Notes under the pieces: generated by a model
The model's database searches: none
The model's input: only the letters and a program-made list of their open reading frames with translations
Told to the model about the DNA's origin: nothing
Part shown: positions 8,181 to 17,518 of the stretch, in pieces
Layout: every line of letters starts with the position of its first letter
Position numbering within the stretch: the first letter of the stretch is position 1
Source of the DNA: Mycolicibacterium moriokaense
GTDB taxonomy: Bacteria; Actinomycetota; Actinomycetes; Mycobacteriales; Mycobacteriaceae
Direction of reading: 5' to 3'
Length of the DNA: 64,000 nucleotides
NCBI RefSeq assembly: GCF_003201655.1
Contig: NZ_QJJU01000023.1
Coordinates: 1 to 64,000 of the forward strand
Position numbers and translations under genes: made by a program

Positions 8181-9937
8181 TATGTGCTGCCCTGCTCTGC
8201 CCTACTCGCTTGCTCTGCCCTACTCGCACGCTCGGCGCTACTCGCCTGCTCGGCGCGATGAGCCAGGTATCCGCAGCGGACAATCCCGCCGATCGCAGTC
8301 GCCCCAGTCAGCACCAGCAGCACCAGCACCGGATGGTAGAAGCCCAATGTCACCGTCGCAGTCGTCGCGACGATGCAGACGGCGATGCTGACCGGCGGAA
8401 TCAAGGTGAGCAGTGCATAGCTAGGTAGGTTCGCGTACCACGACAGGATGAGGCTGCCCGGTCCGGCAAGGAGGAACATCCCAACTGCGAGGCCCAACAC
8501 GACAGTGGGCAATCGTGAAATGGCACCAAGGGACCCGCCCATGCCGAGCGCGACGGCCGCGAGCGCCAGCCGTCCCGCAGCGATTGAGTTCCCTGGGTCA
8601 CCCCAGTCTTGATCACGACGGAAGTCGAACGCCCGCATGAACTTCGAGGACCAGCCGCGCAGCGGCTCAGCCTTGCGGCCAGCCACTCTCGCCCCCAGCA
8701 GCGCGATCGGACCTCGCAGCACTCCCCCGAGTTCGCGACCGTACAGCGCCTCCATTTCCGCGTCGGGCGGCCCATTGCCTTGTTGCTCAACGATCGTGAC
8801 CCGTCGAAGGTGTCTTATCGCCGGCCGCACGCGTTTGGCCGCCATTCCGAGTGTCCGCGGCCGTGTAGCCAGCTTGGCGATCCACGCGCCGAGCCCCAAG
8901 CCGTAGTTGCGGACTTGGACTTCAAGTTCGGCAGCGCTCCGGCGATGACAATGCCAGACCACCGCCGAAGGCTCCCTTACCAGCGTGTGCCCGCCGAGCA
9001 GAATGCGCACGAAGAGATCAATGTCCTCACCACCGCCAGTCGGCGACCCGATGCCCAAACCTTCATCGAACCCGCCGAGTCGGGTGACGACGCCACGACG
9101 AACGGCGAAGTTGGCGCCGGTGCCGAACTGCGCGACCCGCATCGGGAACAACGGATCGTCGTCGGGGGGGTCGGCGAGAGCATAGACAGCTGGCTCGCAC
9201 CCCCGGGCCCAGCCGACGCGCCGGTCGAAATAGGACTGAGCCGGAGTGACCAATTCTGCGCTCGGCACCATGCCGCAGACGCAGGCCACACGCTCGTCGC
9301 GGCTGAACCCATAGGCGAGATTCTTCAGCCAGTGCCGGTCCACCACCACGTCGTCGTCGGTGAAGGCGACGAGGTCGTTCTCGGCGTTCTTGATGGCGAC
9401 GTTGCGGGCGATCGACAGCCCCTGCCCGACGGCCTCGACAAGGCGCACCGAGGTGTCTGTCGCCGATGCGAAAGCCCCCACAACGGGTGGCGTGAGACCG
9501 CTGGCGGGGTGATTGTCGACGATGAGGACTTCGAAGTGCGGGTAGTCGAGATCGGCCAGGTTTTCCAACACATCTCGCAATTGATCCGGACGATCCCTGG
9601 TGCAGACGACAACCGACATGGGTGGCAGCGGCCATTCGCCTTCCCGCACGGGCACCGGGGGCAGTTTGGCTATCTCTGCGATCGCGCTCGCCGCCTCGAC
9701 CGAGCCGTCCATCAACGGGAGTTCGATGAACCCACGAGGGTGTCCGTTGCTCCACACCAGCAGGCGGGCACGCTGATACCTGGCGGCGTCGACCGGAGCC
9801 AGTCGGGTAGCACCGATGAGGTCCTTTTCGTCCAGTTGTCCGATCCACGTCGCGTTCGACCAGACCTCCACGTCCTTGCCCACATCCCTGATGGGCCTGA
9901 GCGCGTTCGTCGCGTCAGCTTCCAGATACCGAGACAC
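8180..9937 (-). CDS. Large GT2 glycosyltransferase with C-terminal membrane helices and hexapeptide tail
   Basis: 585 residues. An N-terminal region of about 105 residues precedes a GT2 domain with MSVVVCTRDRPDQL, VDNHPAS, the metal motif FTDDDVVVD and GGGEDIDLFVRI. The domain order resembles mycobacterial GT2 proteins with an accessory N-domain. Around residues 470-560 there are three or four hydrophobic helices, so the enzyme is membrane-bound. The extreme C-terminus is a hexapeptide repeat, RAEQAS-like, four copies, encoded by near-identical DNA at about 8185-8262. It starts at a GTG and overlaps the flippase stop by 23 bases. Confidence 0.8.
   Translation of the reverse strand: MSRYLEADATNALRPIRDVGKDVEVWSNATWIGQLDEKDLIGATRLAPVDAARYQRARLLVWSNGHPRGFIELPLMDGSVEAASAIAEIAKLPPVPVREGEWPLPPMSVVVCTRDRPDQLRDVLENLADLDYPHFEVLIVDNHPASGLTPPVVGAFASATDTSVRLVEAVGQGLSIARNVAIKNAENDLVAFTDDDVVVDRHWLKNLAYGFSRDERVACVCGMVPSAELVTPAQSYFDRRVGWARGCEPAVYALADPPDDDPLFPMRVAQFGTGANFAVRRGVVTRLGGFDEGLGIGSPTGGGEDIDLFVRILLGGHTLVREPSAVVWHCHRRSAAELEVQVRNYGLGLGAWIAKLATRPRTLGMAAKRVRPAIRHLRRVTIVEQQGNGPPDAEMEALYGRELGGVLRGPIALLGARVAGRKAEPLRGWSSKFMRAFDFRRDQDWGDPGNSIAAGRLALAAVALGMGGSLGAISRLPTVVLGLAVGMFLLAGPGSLILSWYANLPSYALLTLIPPVSIAVCIVATTATVTLGFYHPVLVLLVLTGATAIGGIVRCGYLAHRAEQASSAERASRAEQASRAEQGST
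8185..8262 (-). repeat. Tandem 18-bp repeats coding for RAEQAS-type hexapeptides
   Basis: About four imperfect 18-bp units in the last codons of the large GT2 gene encode RAEQAS/SAERAS/RAEQAS/RAEQGS. They follow the last membrane helix, so the charged tail should face the cytoplasm. Such slippage-prone repeats often vary in copy number between strains. Confidence 0.7.
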
Positions 9938-11231
9938 GTCGTACGCCCTCCCCTCCTCGGCGACGGCTGATCAGCAGATGAATCCCCGCTGCTCCACTGA
10001 GGGCTGACTGTGCCAGCAGCAGAGCAAACGCGCCACCCAGTGCGCCATACGGTCGGCACAACGTCACGACCAGAACCGGCAGCATCACAGCGAACGCCAC
10101 GTTAAATCGCAACGGCGCCGCGATGTTCCGATGTGAACGCTGCAGGGCCGACCAGACCGTGTAAACGGTGCGCACGACGCACACCGCGCAAAGAACCCTG
10201 ACGACGTCCGTGACCCCCAGTGCACCGTAGGCCGGATCCAGGAGCCGCAATGCCGGAGGCGCAAGGACGATCAAGAACAGTGCACCCGCTACCGTCAGAA
10301 GCACGGTCTTGATCAAGACTGAGCGCGCCATCGACCATGCGTCGTCCGGCGCGCTGGACGCGTGCACGACAAGCGATAGCGCCATCGCCATACCGACTAC
10401 ATCCAACGTTTGGACGATGGAGAATACGAGCGCGAAGAGCGCACCCTGTTCCGGGTCGGCGAACGCCGTAACCAGAAAGGGCGACAGAGTCAGCACGCCG
10501 AAGTTCAACCCGGACGACGCGATCGACTGCGCGAAGAATCCGTTGAACATGCCCAACGCGGCATCCTCGGACAAGGTCGCGGGAGGCAGATCAGTCGCCG
10601 AATTCACCACTTTCCAGATCACGGGTCCCAGGACCACGACCATGCCCGTGGTTGCAATCAGAAACGCCAACTCGACGGCATGCCAACGCAGCGTGATCGC
10701 CAACAGGGGCAGCAGCCCGATCTTGACGAGGCCAGTCAAGAGGTTCGCCCCGGGTAGCCAGCGTGCGCGCCCCAGCGCAACCAGGGCCGAGCTCTGAACG
10801 TTTACTGCGGACCACACCAGCACACCAAACGCCACGAGGAGTGCGACGCCGATCGATCCACGGACTTCGGTGAGCAGGAGCACGGTGCCGGCCGCCGCAC
10901 CAACCCCGCCAATACTCGCGATGATCCAGAACATGCGCTGACCACGCCGATACAGGCGCACCCGGGCGGAGCCGACCGCAGGCAGCAACGCTGTGTACGC
11001 ATCGCCCACGCCGGCCGCGACGACGACGCCGGTAGCCGTGATGACTGCCATCACGGCAGTCATCACGCCGAGCTCGGCCGGCGGGAAGATCCGTGCCGAC
11101 AGCGCCCAGAACGCCGCTCCAAGGAGCCCACTCGCGACCGACGACGACGCCATCGAACCGGCATCACGATAGAGGCGCTTCGCTCCGAATCGCGACACTG
11201 ACGGCACTGTCGTCCTGGGTTCAGCTGTCAC
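9915..11231 (-). CDS. Wzx-like polysaccharide flippase (MOP superfamily)
   Basis: About 438 residues, almost wholly hydrophobic, with 12 or more predicted helices arranged as in oligosaccharide exporters of the MOP superfamily. The N-terminal helix pair (GLLGAAFWALSARIFPPAELG) is typical of Wzx/MurJ-type flippases, which move lipid-linked oligosaccharides across the membrane. I chose the GTG at 11231 because it gives a GTGA overlap with the stop of the upstream GT2; a longer frame to 11339 would overlap that gene by 111 bases and adds only a basic, low-complexity leader. It lies in the middle of the glycosyltransferase operon, as expected for a Wzx-dependent pathway. Confidence 0.75.
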   Translation of the reverse strand: MTAEPRTTVPSVSRFGAKRLYRDAGSMASSSVASGLLGAAFWALSARIFPPAELGVMTAVMAVITATGVVVAAGVGDAYTALLPAVGSARVRLYRRGQRMFWIIASIGGVGAAAGTVLLLTEVRGSIGVALLVAFGVLVWSAVNVQSSALVALGRARWLPGANLLTGLVKIGLLPLLAITLRWHAVELAFLIATTGMVVVLGPVIWKVVNSATDLPPATLSEDAALGMFNGFFAQSIASSGLNFGVLTLSPFLVTAFADPEQGALFALVFSIVQTLDVVGMAMALSLVVHASSAPDDAWSMARSVLIKTVLLTVAGALFLIVLAPPALRLLDPAYGALGVTDVVRVLCAVCVVRTVYTVWSALQRSHRNIAAPLRFNVAFAVMLPVLVVTLCRPYGALGGAFALLLAQSALSGAAGIHLLISRRRGGEGVRRVSVSGS

Positions 11232-12154
11232 CAACGATCGCTTCCCGCTCTCGGCGTCATGATTCGCCCGCGGAGATAGCCGACGCCGGCGCTTGCCAGC
11301 CCCATCAACATCGTTAATCCCTGTAAGACCGCCGTCCAATTCAACTCAGCTAATCTCCGCAATGCGGCCACTGCTACGTCCCGAACGTACGCATGCTCAG
11401 TATTCACCGCTGAACCCGAGTCGAGATTATTCCTCATCAACGCTTTGCCCGCACCCTCGGAACAGCAACGGCTGAGGAAGAACCGGAACGAGGATCGGCT
11501 CGCAGGCACGTCGTGGAGGATGACCGCAGACGGGACGTACATCCAGTGCTTTCCCGTTGCGTCCGACATGCGGATGCACAGGTCGGTGTCCTCCGGTTGA
11601 GAAATGGATCCGTGTTTGCCGAACTCGGTCCGGAACCCGCCGACGCCGCGAAACTCATCGGTGCGCACCGCCATATTTCCCGACCACACGTTCCGTATCG
11701 GCGCAGTTTCCGTTGGCAAACCCAGATACGAGCCTCCGACGACCCAGGCGAACTCATCAGGAAACCAGTTCGGTTTCTTGGTCTCCCAGTCGGCCTCGTA
11801 CGTCCCACCCGATCCGACGACGCCAGGGTCGGCGAATGGTTTGGTGAGTTCACCAAGCCAATCCGGCTCCGCGGTTTCATCGTCATCGAGGAATGCCGCG
11901 ATGTCAGTCTCGACAAACTCCACGCCGCGGTTGCGGGTTGCCGATGCGCCGCGGCCTTCATCGTTGAGCACGACGGTCACCCAATCGAATTCGTCGCCGA
12001 GCAGCGCCGCCAGCGAAGGGTTGTTGTCGACGGCGACGATGATCCGGCGGGGCTCGAGGGTCTGCTTGCGCAGCGATATCAACGCGGCACGAATATTGTC
12101 CAGGCGTTTCTCCGTGTAGCACGGCAGTACCACCGACACGTCGACGTCAGACAT
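11228..12154 (-). CDS. Family 2 glycosyltransferase
   Basis: About 308 residues. GT2 motifs are VSVVLPCYTEKRLDNI, VAVDNNPS, the metal motif AFLDDDETAEPDWL and SQPEDTDLCIRM. The C-terminal part has a hydrophobic stretch (LQGLTMLMGLASAGVGYL) that may sit in the membrane. The ATG at 12154 directly precedes the conserved first strand; an ATG 24 bases upstream is also possible. The stop overlaps the GTG start of the flippase, so the two are translationally coupled. The LPCYTEKRLDNI opening is also seen in actinobacterial GT2 proteins of exopolysaccharide loci. Confidence 0.85.
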   Translation of the reverse strand: MSDVDVSVVLPCYTEKRLDNIRAALISLRKQTLEPRRIIVAVDNNPSLAALLGDEFDWVTVVLNDEGRGASATRNRGVEFVETDIAAFLDDDETAEPDWLGELTKPFADPGVVGSGGTYEADWETKKPNWFPDEFAWVVGGSYLGLPTETAPIRNVWSGNMAVRTDEFRGVGGFRTEFGKHGSISQPEDTDLCIRMSDATGKHWMYVPSAVILHDVPASRSSFRFFLSRCCSEGAGKALMRNNLDSGSAVNTEHAYVRDVAVAALRRLAELNWTAVLQGLTMLMGLASAGVGYLRGRIMTPRAGSDRW

Positions 12155-12311
12155 CCGACGTTCCCTGGTCGTTCGCACTTATTCGCACGGCTCCGCCCCT
12201 CCGTGGACCACCAATTTGGCAGGCAAGTCCTCGTGCACGCCCAATGCCTTGGTTTGCGCTGATCGACGTCCCCCGCCCAACGCTCACGATAGCTGGGAGG
12301 CTGTCAGGTTG

Positions 12312-12353
12312 CGCGTGAGTCGGTTAAGGGATCGCGTGAGTCGGTTAAGGGAT
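12312..12353. repeat. Perfect tandem duplication of a 21-bp unit
   Basis: Two exact copies of a 21-bp unit (12312-12332 and 12333-12353) lie in the 350-base gap between two glycosyltransferase genes. On the minus strand they fall in a 61-codon open frame (12284-12469) and would encode SLNRLTR twice. That frame has no recognisable domain, so I treat it as a repeat in a non-coding gap rather than as a gene. Confidence 0.75.
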
Positions 12354-12531
12354 GCAGCCCTAACCGCCGCATAGCTCGTCGCCCGAGATGGCCTCAACGC
12401 ATGCCAGTTGAATTCGAGCTTCACACCTATCTTGCGAGAAAGCAGGTTGAGTCGGGTGACCTTCGCCATTTGGTTGCAAGCTAGTCGAGACGCACCACCG
12501 CAGCCGAGCGACGACCGGTCAGAACCGGGTC

Positions 12532-13482
12532 TCAGGAGGCCTTCTCTGACGTCGCCGCAAGACGCGGTCGCCGCAGCGCCGTGGGCCTCAGCGCGCGGTC
12601 ACGGCGATCTGCCCAGCCCTTTGTGCGGGCTTGAACGAACTCACGTCGGATCGTCCGAAGTACTCGGATGCCGTCACGTACCGCATTCAGATTGCTGACA
12701 CCGTGGACCCGGCTCTCTTCGAAACTGCACACCTCAGCAACCTTGAGGCTGCTGGCTGCGACTCTCACGTTGATCATCGTCTCAATCTCGAAACCGTCGC
12801 CCCACTGGTGGTCGGCATGGCCGACGTCGGGCAGACGCATCACGTCGAGGCAGTGCCGCCAGAATGCGTTGTATCCGTAGCACAGATCTGTGTACCTGGT
12901 CCCGAAGAGAATGTTGACCAGCGTGTTCAGCCCCCAGTTGCCGAATCGCCGGAACTTGGTGATGTCCGCGCTGCCGCCCCCCTGAATAAAGCGCGAACCC
13001 TTCGCGAAGTCGGCACCAGAGACCAAAGCAGCGACGTAGCGCGAGATCTCGAGTGGATCAGCGCTGCCATCGGCGTCCATCATCACGATGATGTCGCCAG
13101 TCGCGGCCTTGAAGCCGCAAGCCAATGCGTTGCCCTTGCCGCGCCGACTCTGCGTGATGTGTATCGCTCGCGGCCACAGTTGACGGGCAACTGCCACGGT
13201 GTCGTCGACCGAGTCGCCGTCGACGAAGACGATCTCGTCGATGTCGGTCGGCATCCGTGCGGCCACGTGAGGAAGGTTCTTTTCCTCGTTGAGTGCAGGG
13301 ATGACGATCGAAACTCTTGGTCGTTCGAGGTCGTGCGGAACGCCGTCCCAGATCCCCACCAATTTGGTCAAGGTGTCAATACTTTCTTCAAGGTTCGAGT
13401 CACACGGATGAATCTTGTTCGGCGGCGCGTCAAAATCTGCTTGCCCACAGACCGCGGTATCCCCGGCCCCCACGTCCCGCAA
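12532..13482 (-). CDS. Dolichyl-phosphate-mannose-synthase-like glycosyltransferase
   Basis: 316 residues with the DPM1-type GT2 signature: VSIVIPALNEEKNLPHV, VDGDSVDDT, the metal motif MMDADGSADP, then RGKGNALACGF and a FEIETMINVR acidic motif. These proteins make polyprenyl-phosphate sugars or extend lipid-linked glycans at the cytoplasmic face. No C-terminal membrane helices are visible. The N-terminal 55 residues before the conserved strand are poorly conserved in type, so the true start may be later. It is the first gene of the minus-strand glycan run, separated from the next by a 350-base gap, so it may have its own promoter. Confidence 0.85.
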   Translation of the reverse strand: MRDVGAGDTAVCGQADFDAPPNKIHPCDSNLEESIDTLTKLVGIWDGVPHDLERPRVSIVIPALNEEKNLPHVAARMPTDIDEIVFVDGDSVDDTVAVARQLWPRAIHITQSRRGKGNALACGFKAATGDIIVMMDADGSADPLEISRYVAALVSGADFAKGSRFIQGGGSADITKFRRFGNWGLNTLVNILFGTRYTDLCYGYNAFWRHCLDVMRLPDVGHADHQWGDGFEIETMINVRVAASSLKVAEVCSFEESRVHGVSNLNAVRDGIRVLRTIRREFVQARTKGWADRRDRALRPTALRRPRLAATSEKAS

Positions 13483-14031
13483 GTGTGACAGCTACTTGTG
13501 ACTACATATCGGAGCAATTCAGCGACCCCAGACTTACACAGCTTCGTGCGGGCCGCAAGTGCTGGAGCAATCGCCGTGTATTTGCTGGCATGTTGCAGTC
13601 CCAGGTCTGGTCATCACAAGCAGCCAAGTATACCCTCGATGTGGTTTGCTGGAGCAACGATCACCAGTGTCCGCGCCCGCGAACGTGTGCGGTCCGCGGC
13701 AAACCCCTGTCCCGCCGTGACCCTGAACGGCCGCGCTCCTCCGCTTCAGTGGAATGAAACTAGCCCAGAGGGCGGACACCCGCCAGCGGTAGCGCACTCA
13801 CTCACGGTGCATCACACGGCTCTCGTCAGGCGGAATCAACCGATGACACCCCAGCTGGCTAACGCTGGACGAGCAGTGCCAAAACACTCACCCAAACCTG
13901 GACACCCCGAAAGTCCAGGCCAGACGGGGTGGTTGACACAACGTATGCGACACGGGACGCAAATACCCCAGCTTCTAGGGCTGCGGGTGCATGTCATTGC
14001 CGTTATCGAGAAATTTACGCGTCGGCAAAAG
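13483..14031. other. Intergenic stretch of about 550 bases
   Basis: No open frame with a recognisable domain was found on either strand. The side next to 13482 should contain the promoter of the glycan operon; I could not pick out a convincing -10/-35 pair. Base composition is slightly lower in GC than the flanking genes. Confidence 0.4.
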
Positions 14032-14928
14032 TTAGGTGACCTTAGCATCGTCTGCTACGGCCCGAATCATGTTGGCGATCATCGGCCACAGATCGGACGG
14101 TAGGTCATGGCCCATGCCCCCGACCAAGACCAGCCTGGAATTGGGGACCGCATCGGCTGTCGCCATGCCGCCTGTGGGACGAACCAAGACATCACTGGAT
14201 CCGTGCAGAACCAATGTCGGCACGCGAAGTTCAGATAGTCGAGGACGAAGATCGCCACTCGCCCACGCCGCTGACTCCTGTCGCGCCCAGGCCGCCGGCT
14301 CGGGTCCGCGCCCGAAAGAAGCCGCCGCGACCTCGCGGAGCCAAGTCTCGTCGAGTGCGAAGTTGGGCGAGCCGGTGATGCGGTACCCGCGGATCAATCG
14401 GTCACCGGCCTCTTCGGCGGTTCGAGGTGGTTTTCCGAAGAAGTCCTTCGGATTCGTGCACAACAGTCGCAGGGCGGTCATGAGCCGCAGTCGACTGAGC
14501 CCGGGCTCAGGCGTCGAACTGATCGACGTTAGGGAGCGCACGCGGTGTGGGTATTGGATCGCGAGCATCTGGGCGATCATGCCGCCAAGTGAATGGCCCA
14601 CCACATTGGCAGAGCGCCATCCGAGTGCATCCATTACCGCAGCGGCGTCGTCTGCCATGTCCTCGAGGGCGTACGGCGCATCGCTTGGATTGTCCCGGGT
14701 CTGACGCCACTTGGGCGTTCCACCCGACGTTATCCGGCTGGAATCTCCGACATCGCGGTTATCGGATCGTGCAACTTGAAAACCCCTGTCTATGAGCTCT
14801 TTACAAAATTCGTCATGCCAGAAGTGCATGTCGGCGCCGATCCCCGCAATGAGGAGCAGCGGATCGCCCGCCACACAATGACGGTGATATGCGATTGCGA
14901 CATCGCCGTTCCGAGTACTGCGCCTCAT
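14032..14928 (-). CDS. Alpha/beta hydrolase
   Basis: About 298 residues. Catalytic elements are the nucleophile elbow GHSLGG, the acid in HGSSDVLVRP and the histidine in GGMGHDLP, with a DPLLLIAGIGADM oxyanion region near the start. This layout is typical of soluble alpha/beta hydrolases of the TesA/PldB or haloalkane-dehalogenase-like type; substrate is unknown. I chose the ATG at 14928 (MRRSTRNGDVAIAYH) because homologous proteins usually begin close to that strand; an upstream extension of 40 residues has no domain character. It stands alone between the glycan locus and an IS element. Confidence 0.8.
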   Translation of the reverse strand: MRRSTRNGDVAIAYHRHCVAGDPLLLIAGIGADMHFWHDEFCKELIDRGFQVARSDNRDVGDSSRITSGGTPKWRQTRDNPSDAPYALEDMADDAAAVMDALGWRSANVVGHSLGGMIAQMLAIQYPHRVRSLTSISSTPEPGLSRLRLMTALRLLCTNPKDFFGKPPRTAEEAGDRLIRGYRITGSPNFALDETWLREVAAASFGRGPEPAAWARQESAAWASGDLRPRLSELRVPTLVLHGSSDVLVRPTGGMATADAVPNSRLVLVGGMGHDLPSDLWPMIANMIRAVADDAKVT

Positions 14929-15048
14929 CGTTTGCAACGTCGCAGCGGCGTTGCGTGGCAACTTCAGTTGCTGTCTTGGATCTCCCATGCCACCCTTGCA
15001 CTGGAGGCTACGGCAACGACGTGTTGAGCGCTCGGCTTCGAAGCCCAC

Positions 15049-15531
15049 GAGACTTGCAGGGTGCGCAACTGTAGCCGTCGAGCAAAACTTCTCAAGTCAG
15101 CTCGCGCAACTGTGTGGCAGCAGCAAACGCCAATCAGCTCGGAGGCATCCTGTCGAACCGGGCAACCGCGAAACCCCGGTTAGCCAGCGCACGCCAAAGT
15201 ACGAATCGAACTGGGCTGCACCCTGCCGATCGCTATCCCTTGGGTGGGTTCTTGTCGCGGCTGCGCGGGTAAGTCCTTCGGCCGTGTGGACCTTCCGGAA
15301 GCTTCACCGCAAGCACGACGCCGTTGCGAGTGACTGACGGAGCAGATTGCAGAGAAGTAAGCAGTGAAATCGGAGCATGATTTAGAAGTTAGTAATGACG
15401 ACGGCAATCCCATCGCCCCGTTGCCACCAGCACCCGTGGCCGGACCCCAGGAATTGATCCACCAGATCTGTACCCGTGTTGTTGGTCCACGGTTGTGAGA
15501 GTCGAGGGCAGAGTGATCATCGGGAGGTCAC
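15049..15531. other. Gap before the first IS3-type element
   Basis: No gene is supported here. The right part probably includes the left end of the IS3-type element whose transposase starts at 15532, with AGGTCAC just before the ATG. I could not define the terminal inverted repeat by eye. Confidence 0.35.
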
Positions 15532-16700
15532 ATGCCCCGTCAGTATTCGTCGTCGGTGCGCCGGCAAATCGTTGCACGGCTGCGATCAGGGGAACCCGTT
15601 GCCGCCTTGGCTGCCGAGACCGGCATCTGTCAGGCCACACTGTTCCGATGGAAACGTCAGGCACTCATCGACGCCGGGCTCATCGAGGGCATTCCGAGCG
15701 TGGAAGCCGACGAGCTGGCGGCCGCCCACAAGCGCATCGCGCAGCTCGAGGCCGAGCTGGCCCTCACCCGCGATGCGTGCGAATTGTTCGACGAGCAGGC
15801 GGTGGTGCCCCCAAAACGCCGACGCGCGATCACTGAAGGACTGATCGCGCGAGGATATTCCGGCCGATCCGCCTGTCGGATAACAGGATTAACGCGGTCC
15901 TTGCTGCAGTACCACCGGCGACGACCCGTCCCAGATCGCGAAGTGCGACGACTGATCGTGGCCGACACGATCACCGAGATCCACCAACGATCACGCGGCA
16001 CCTACGGCCGCCGACGGATCCGCGCCGCGCTGCTGGCCGACTACGAGATGAACGTCAACCACAAGCTGGTCAACTCGATCATGTCCGAATACGGCCTGTA
16101 CGGCTGCCGCGTCCGGGGCGACGAAAGCCCAACCTGATCGGTGTCGACACCCCAGTCGACCTGGTCAATCGGCGATTCACCGCCACGGTGCCCAATCAAC
16201 TGTGGTGCACCGACATCACCGAACACCCCGCCCGCGACGGCAAGGTGTACTGCTGCGCGATCCTGGACTGCTTCTCACGGATGATCGTGGCCCGCACCTT
16301 CTCCACCACCGCCGACACCGCACTGGTCAACAACGCGGTCAACATGGCTGTCGACAACAGAACCCTAAGTGGCCCAGCCATTCTGCACGCCGACCACGGC
16401 ACGCAATTTACGTCCTGGAGCTTCGGGGAGAACATGAGGCGCTAGGGCCTGCTCGGCTCATTCGGCACCGTGGGCGACTGCTTCGACAACGCCGCCATGG
16501 AGTCGTTCTGGGGCCGGATGCAAGTCGAGCTGCTCAACACCCGCAAATGGGCCACCACCATCGAATTGGCCGCCGCCATGGCCGATTACATCGACAACTT
16601 CTACAACGTCGAACGCCGTCACAGCTACCTCGGTAACATCAGCCCCACAGAGTTCGAAACGCTCTGGACGTCCACCTATTCGATCCCTCAACTCGCATAA
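15532..16700 (+). pseudogene. IS3-family transposase, frameshifted and with a nonsense codon
   Basis: The first part (to about 16110) encodes a helix-turn-helix region (AALAAETGICQATLFRW), a coiled-coil leucine-zipper-like stretch and the start of the catalytic half (GRRRIRAALLADYE). At about 16110-16120 the frame shifts by one base; the next frame continues with PNQLWCTDITEHPARDGK, HADHGTQFTSW and the C-terminal NAAMESFWGRMQVELLN. The aspartates and glutamate of the DDE triad are thus still encoded, but in two frames, and a TAG at 16443 interrupts the second one. It is therefore a decayed IS3-group element. Exact ends were not determined. Confidence 0.8.
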
Positions 16701-16738
16701 CCACGGCTCGAAACGGCGGGAACACATCAACCGTCGGC

Positions 16739-16781
16739 GAGAGTCGTTCATCATTGGGGTGCAGGCAGCAGCATAGACCGG
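16739..16781 (-). repeat. Remnant of an IS3 end, related to the IS at 17.5 kb
   Basis: This 43-base stretch closely resembles 17519-17560, the 3' end of the next IS3 element, and both lie in the same orientation. On the minus strand both encode a VYAAACT tail typical of the end of IS3-group OrfB. It suggests that a second, now deleted, copy of that IS once ended here, so the methyltransferase gene is bracketed by two related IS ends. Confidence 0.6.
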
Positions 16782-16801
16782 CAGGGGGTTAGGGTCGGGC
16801 T

Positions 16802-17443
16802 GTGCTCGACTGGGACCACAATGCGTACTACCAGCGGTTGTTACTCCGGCAGTTGCCGTCGCGTTGCGAACGGGTGCTGGAAGTAGGATGCGGCGCCGGA
16901 TTGTTCGCGGCCGAGCTTGCGCAGCGGAGCACCCAGGTCGACGCCGTGGATCGCTCATCGGTGATGATCGAACAGGCGAGGCGCCGCGTACCAGCGAACG
17001 TCAACCTTGTACAGGCAGACGTCTTGATCGACGAGTTGCCCAGCCGGGACTACGACGCGATCGTCTCGGTCACGGCACTGCAGCACATGCCGCTGCACGA
17101 GGCGCTCCGACTGCTCTCGGCCGCCCTACGACCGGGCGGCGTATTCGCGGCCGTTGCGCTGCCTCGCTCGGACCCGCGCCAAGAACTCGCGGTCGAGATC
17201 GCCGCCGCCGCGGCGCACCGTCTGTTTGGTTTGGTGTTTTTCGCGAGGCGGGTGCTGGGACGCGACAATGGTTTCGCGAAAGATCCGGATCACTCATCCA
17301 TGCCCGTCGTCATGAACCCGCCACTAACCACCCGCCAAGTCGCCGACGTGGCGACTGTTCTTCTTCCTGGCGTTCGTGTCCGGCGGCTGCTCTTCTGGCG
17401 TTACTTGCTGATCTGGCAGAAGCCAGCCGTCCAAAACGCCTGA
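16802..17443 (+). CDS. Class I SAM-dependent methyltransferase
   Basis: 213 residues from a GTG start. The SAM-binding motif VLEVGCGAGLFAAELA (residues about 25-40), the acidic residue at the end of strand 2 (VDAVDRSS) and the motif IV segment YDAIVSVTALQHM are all present. The C-terminal half is basic and hydrophobic. No partner gene of a pathway is adjacent: it sits between two decayed IS3 elements, so it may have been carried in by them or left over from a deleted operon. The methyl acceptor cannot be inferred. Confidence 0.75.
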   Translation: MLDWDHNAYYQRLLLRQLPSRCERVLEVGCGAGLFAAELAQRSTQVDAVDRSSVMIEQARRRVPANVNLVQADVLIDELPSRDYDAIVSVTALQHMPLHEALRLLSAALRPGGVFAAVALPRSDPRQELAVEIAAAAAHRLFGLVFFARRVLGRDNGFAKDPDHSSMPVVMNPPLTTRQVADVATVLLPGVRVRRLLFWRYLLIWQKPAVQNA

Positions 17444-17518
17444 GGGTGGGACCACTCGCGTGCCCGGCACGATGAAGATGCGAGACATCGTCCCCGAGCG
17501 ATCCGACTGACCGTTCGG

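Noticed and set aside
8609..9970. Long open frame of 453 codons on the plus strand
   Set aside because: It is antisense to the large GT2 gene, which has clear motifs; the translation has no domain and reflects GC-rich codon structure.
11231..11339. Upstream start for the flippase at 11339
   Set aside because: It would overlap the preceding GT2 gene by 111 bases; the GTG at 11231 gives the GTGA coupling seen elsewhere in the operon.
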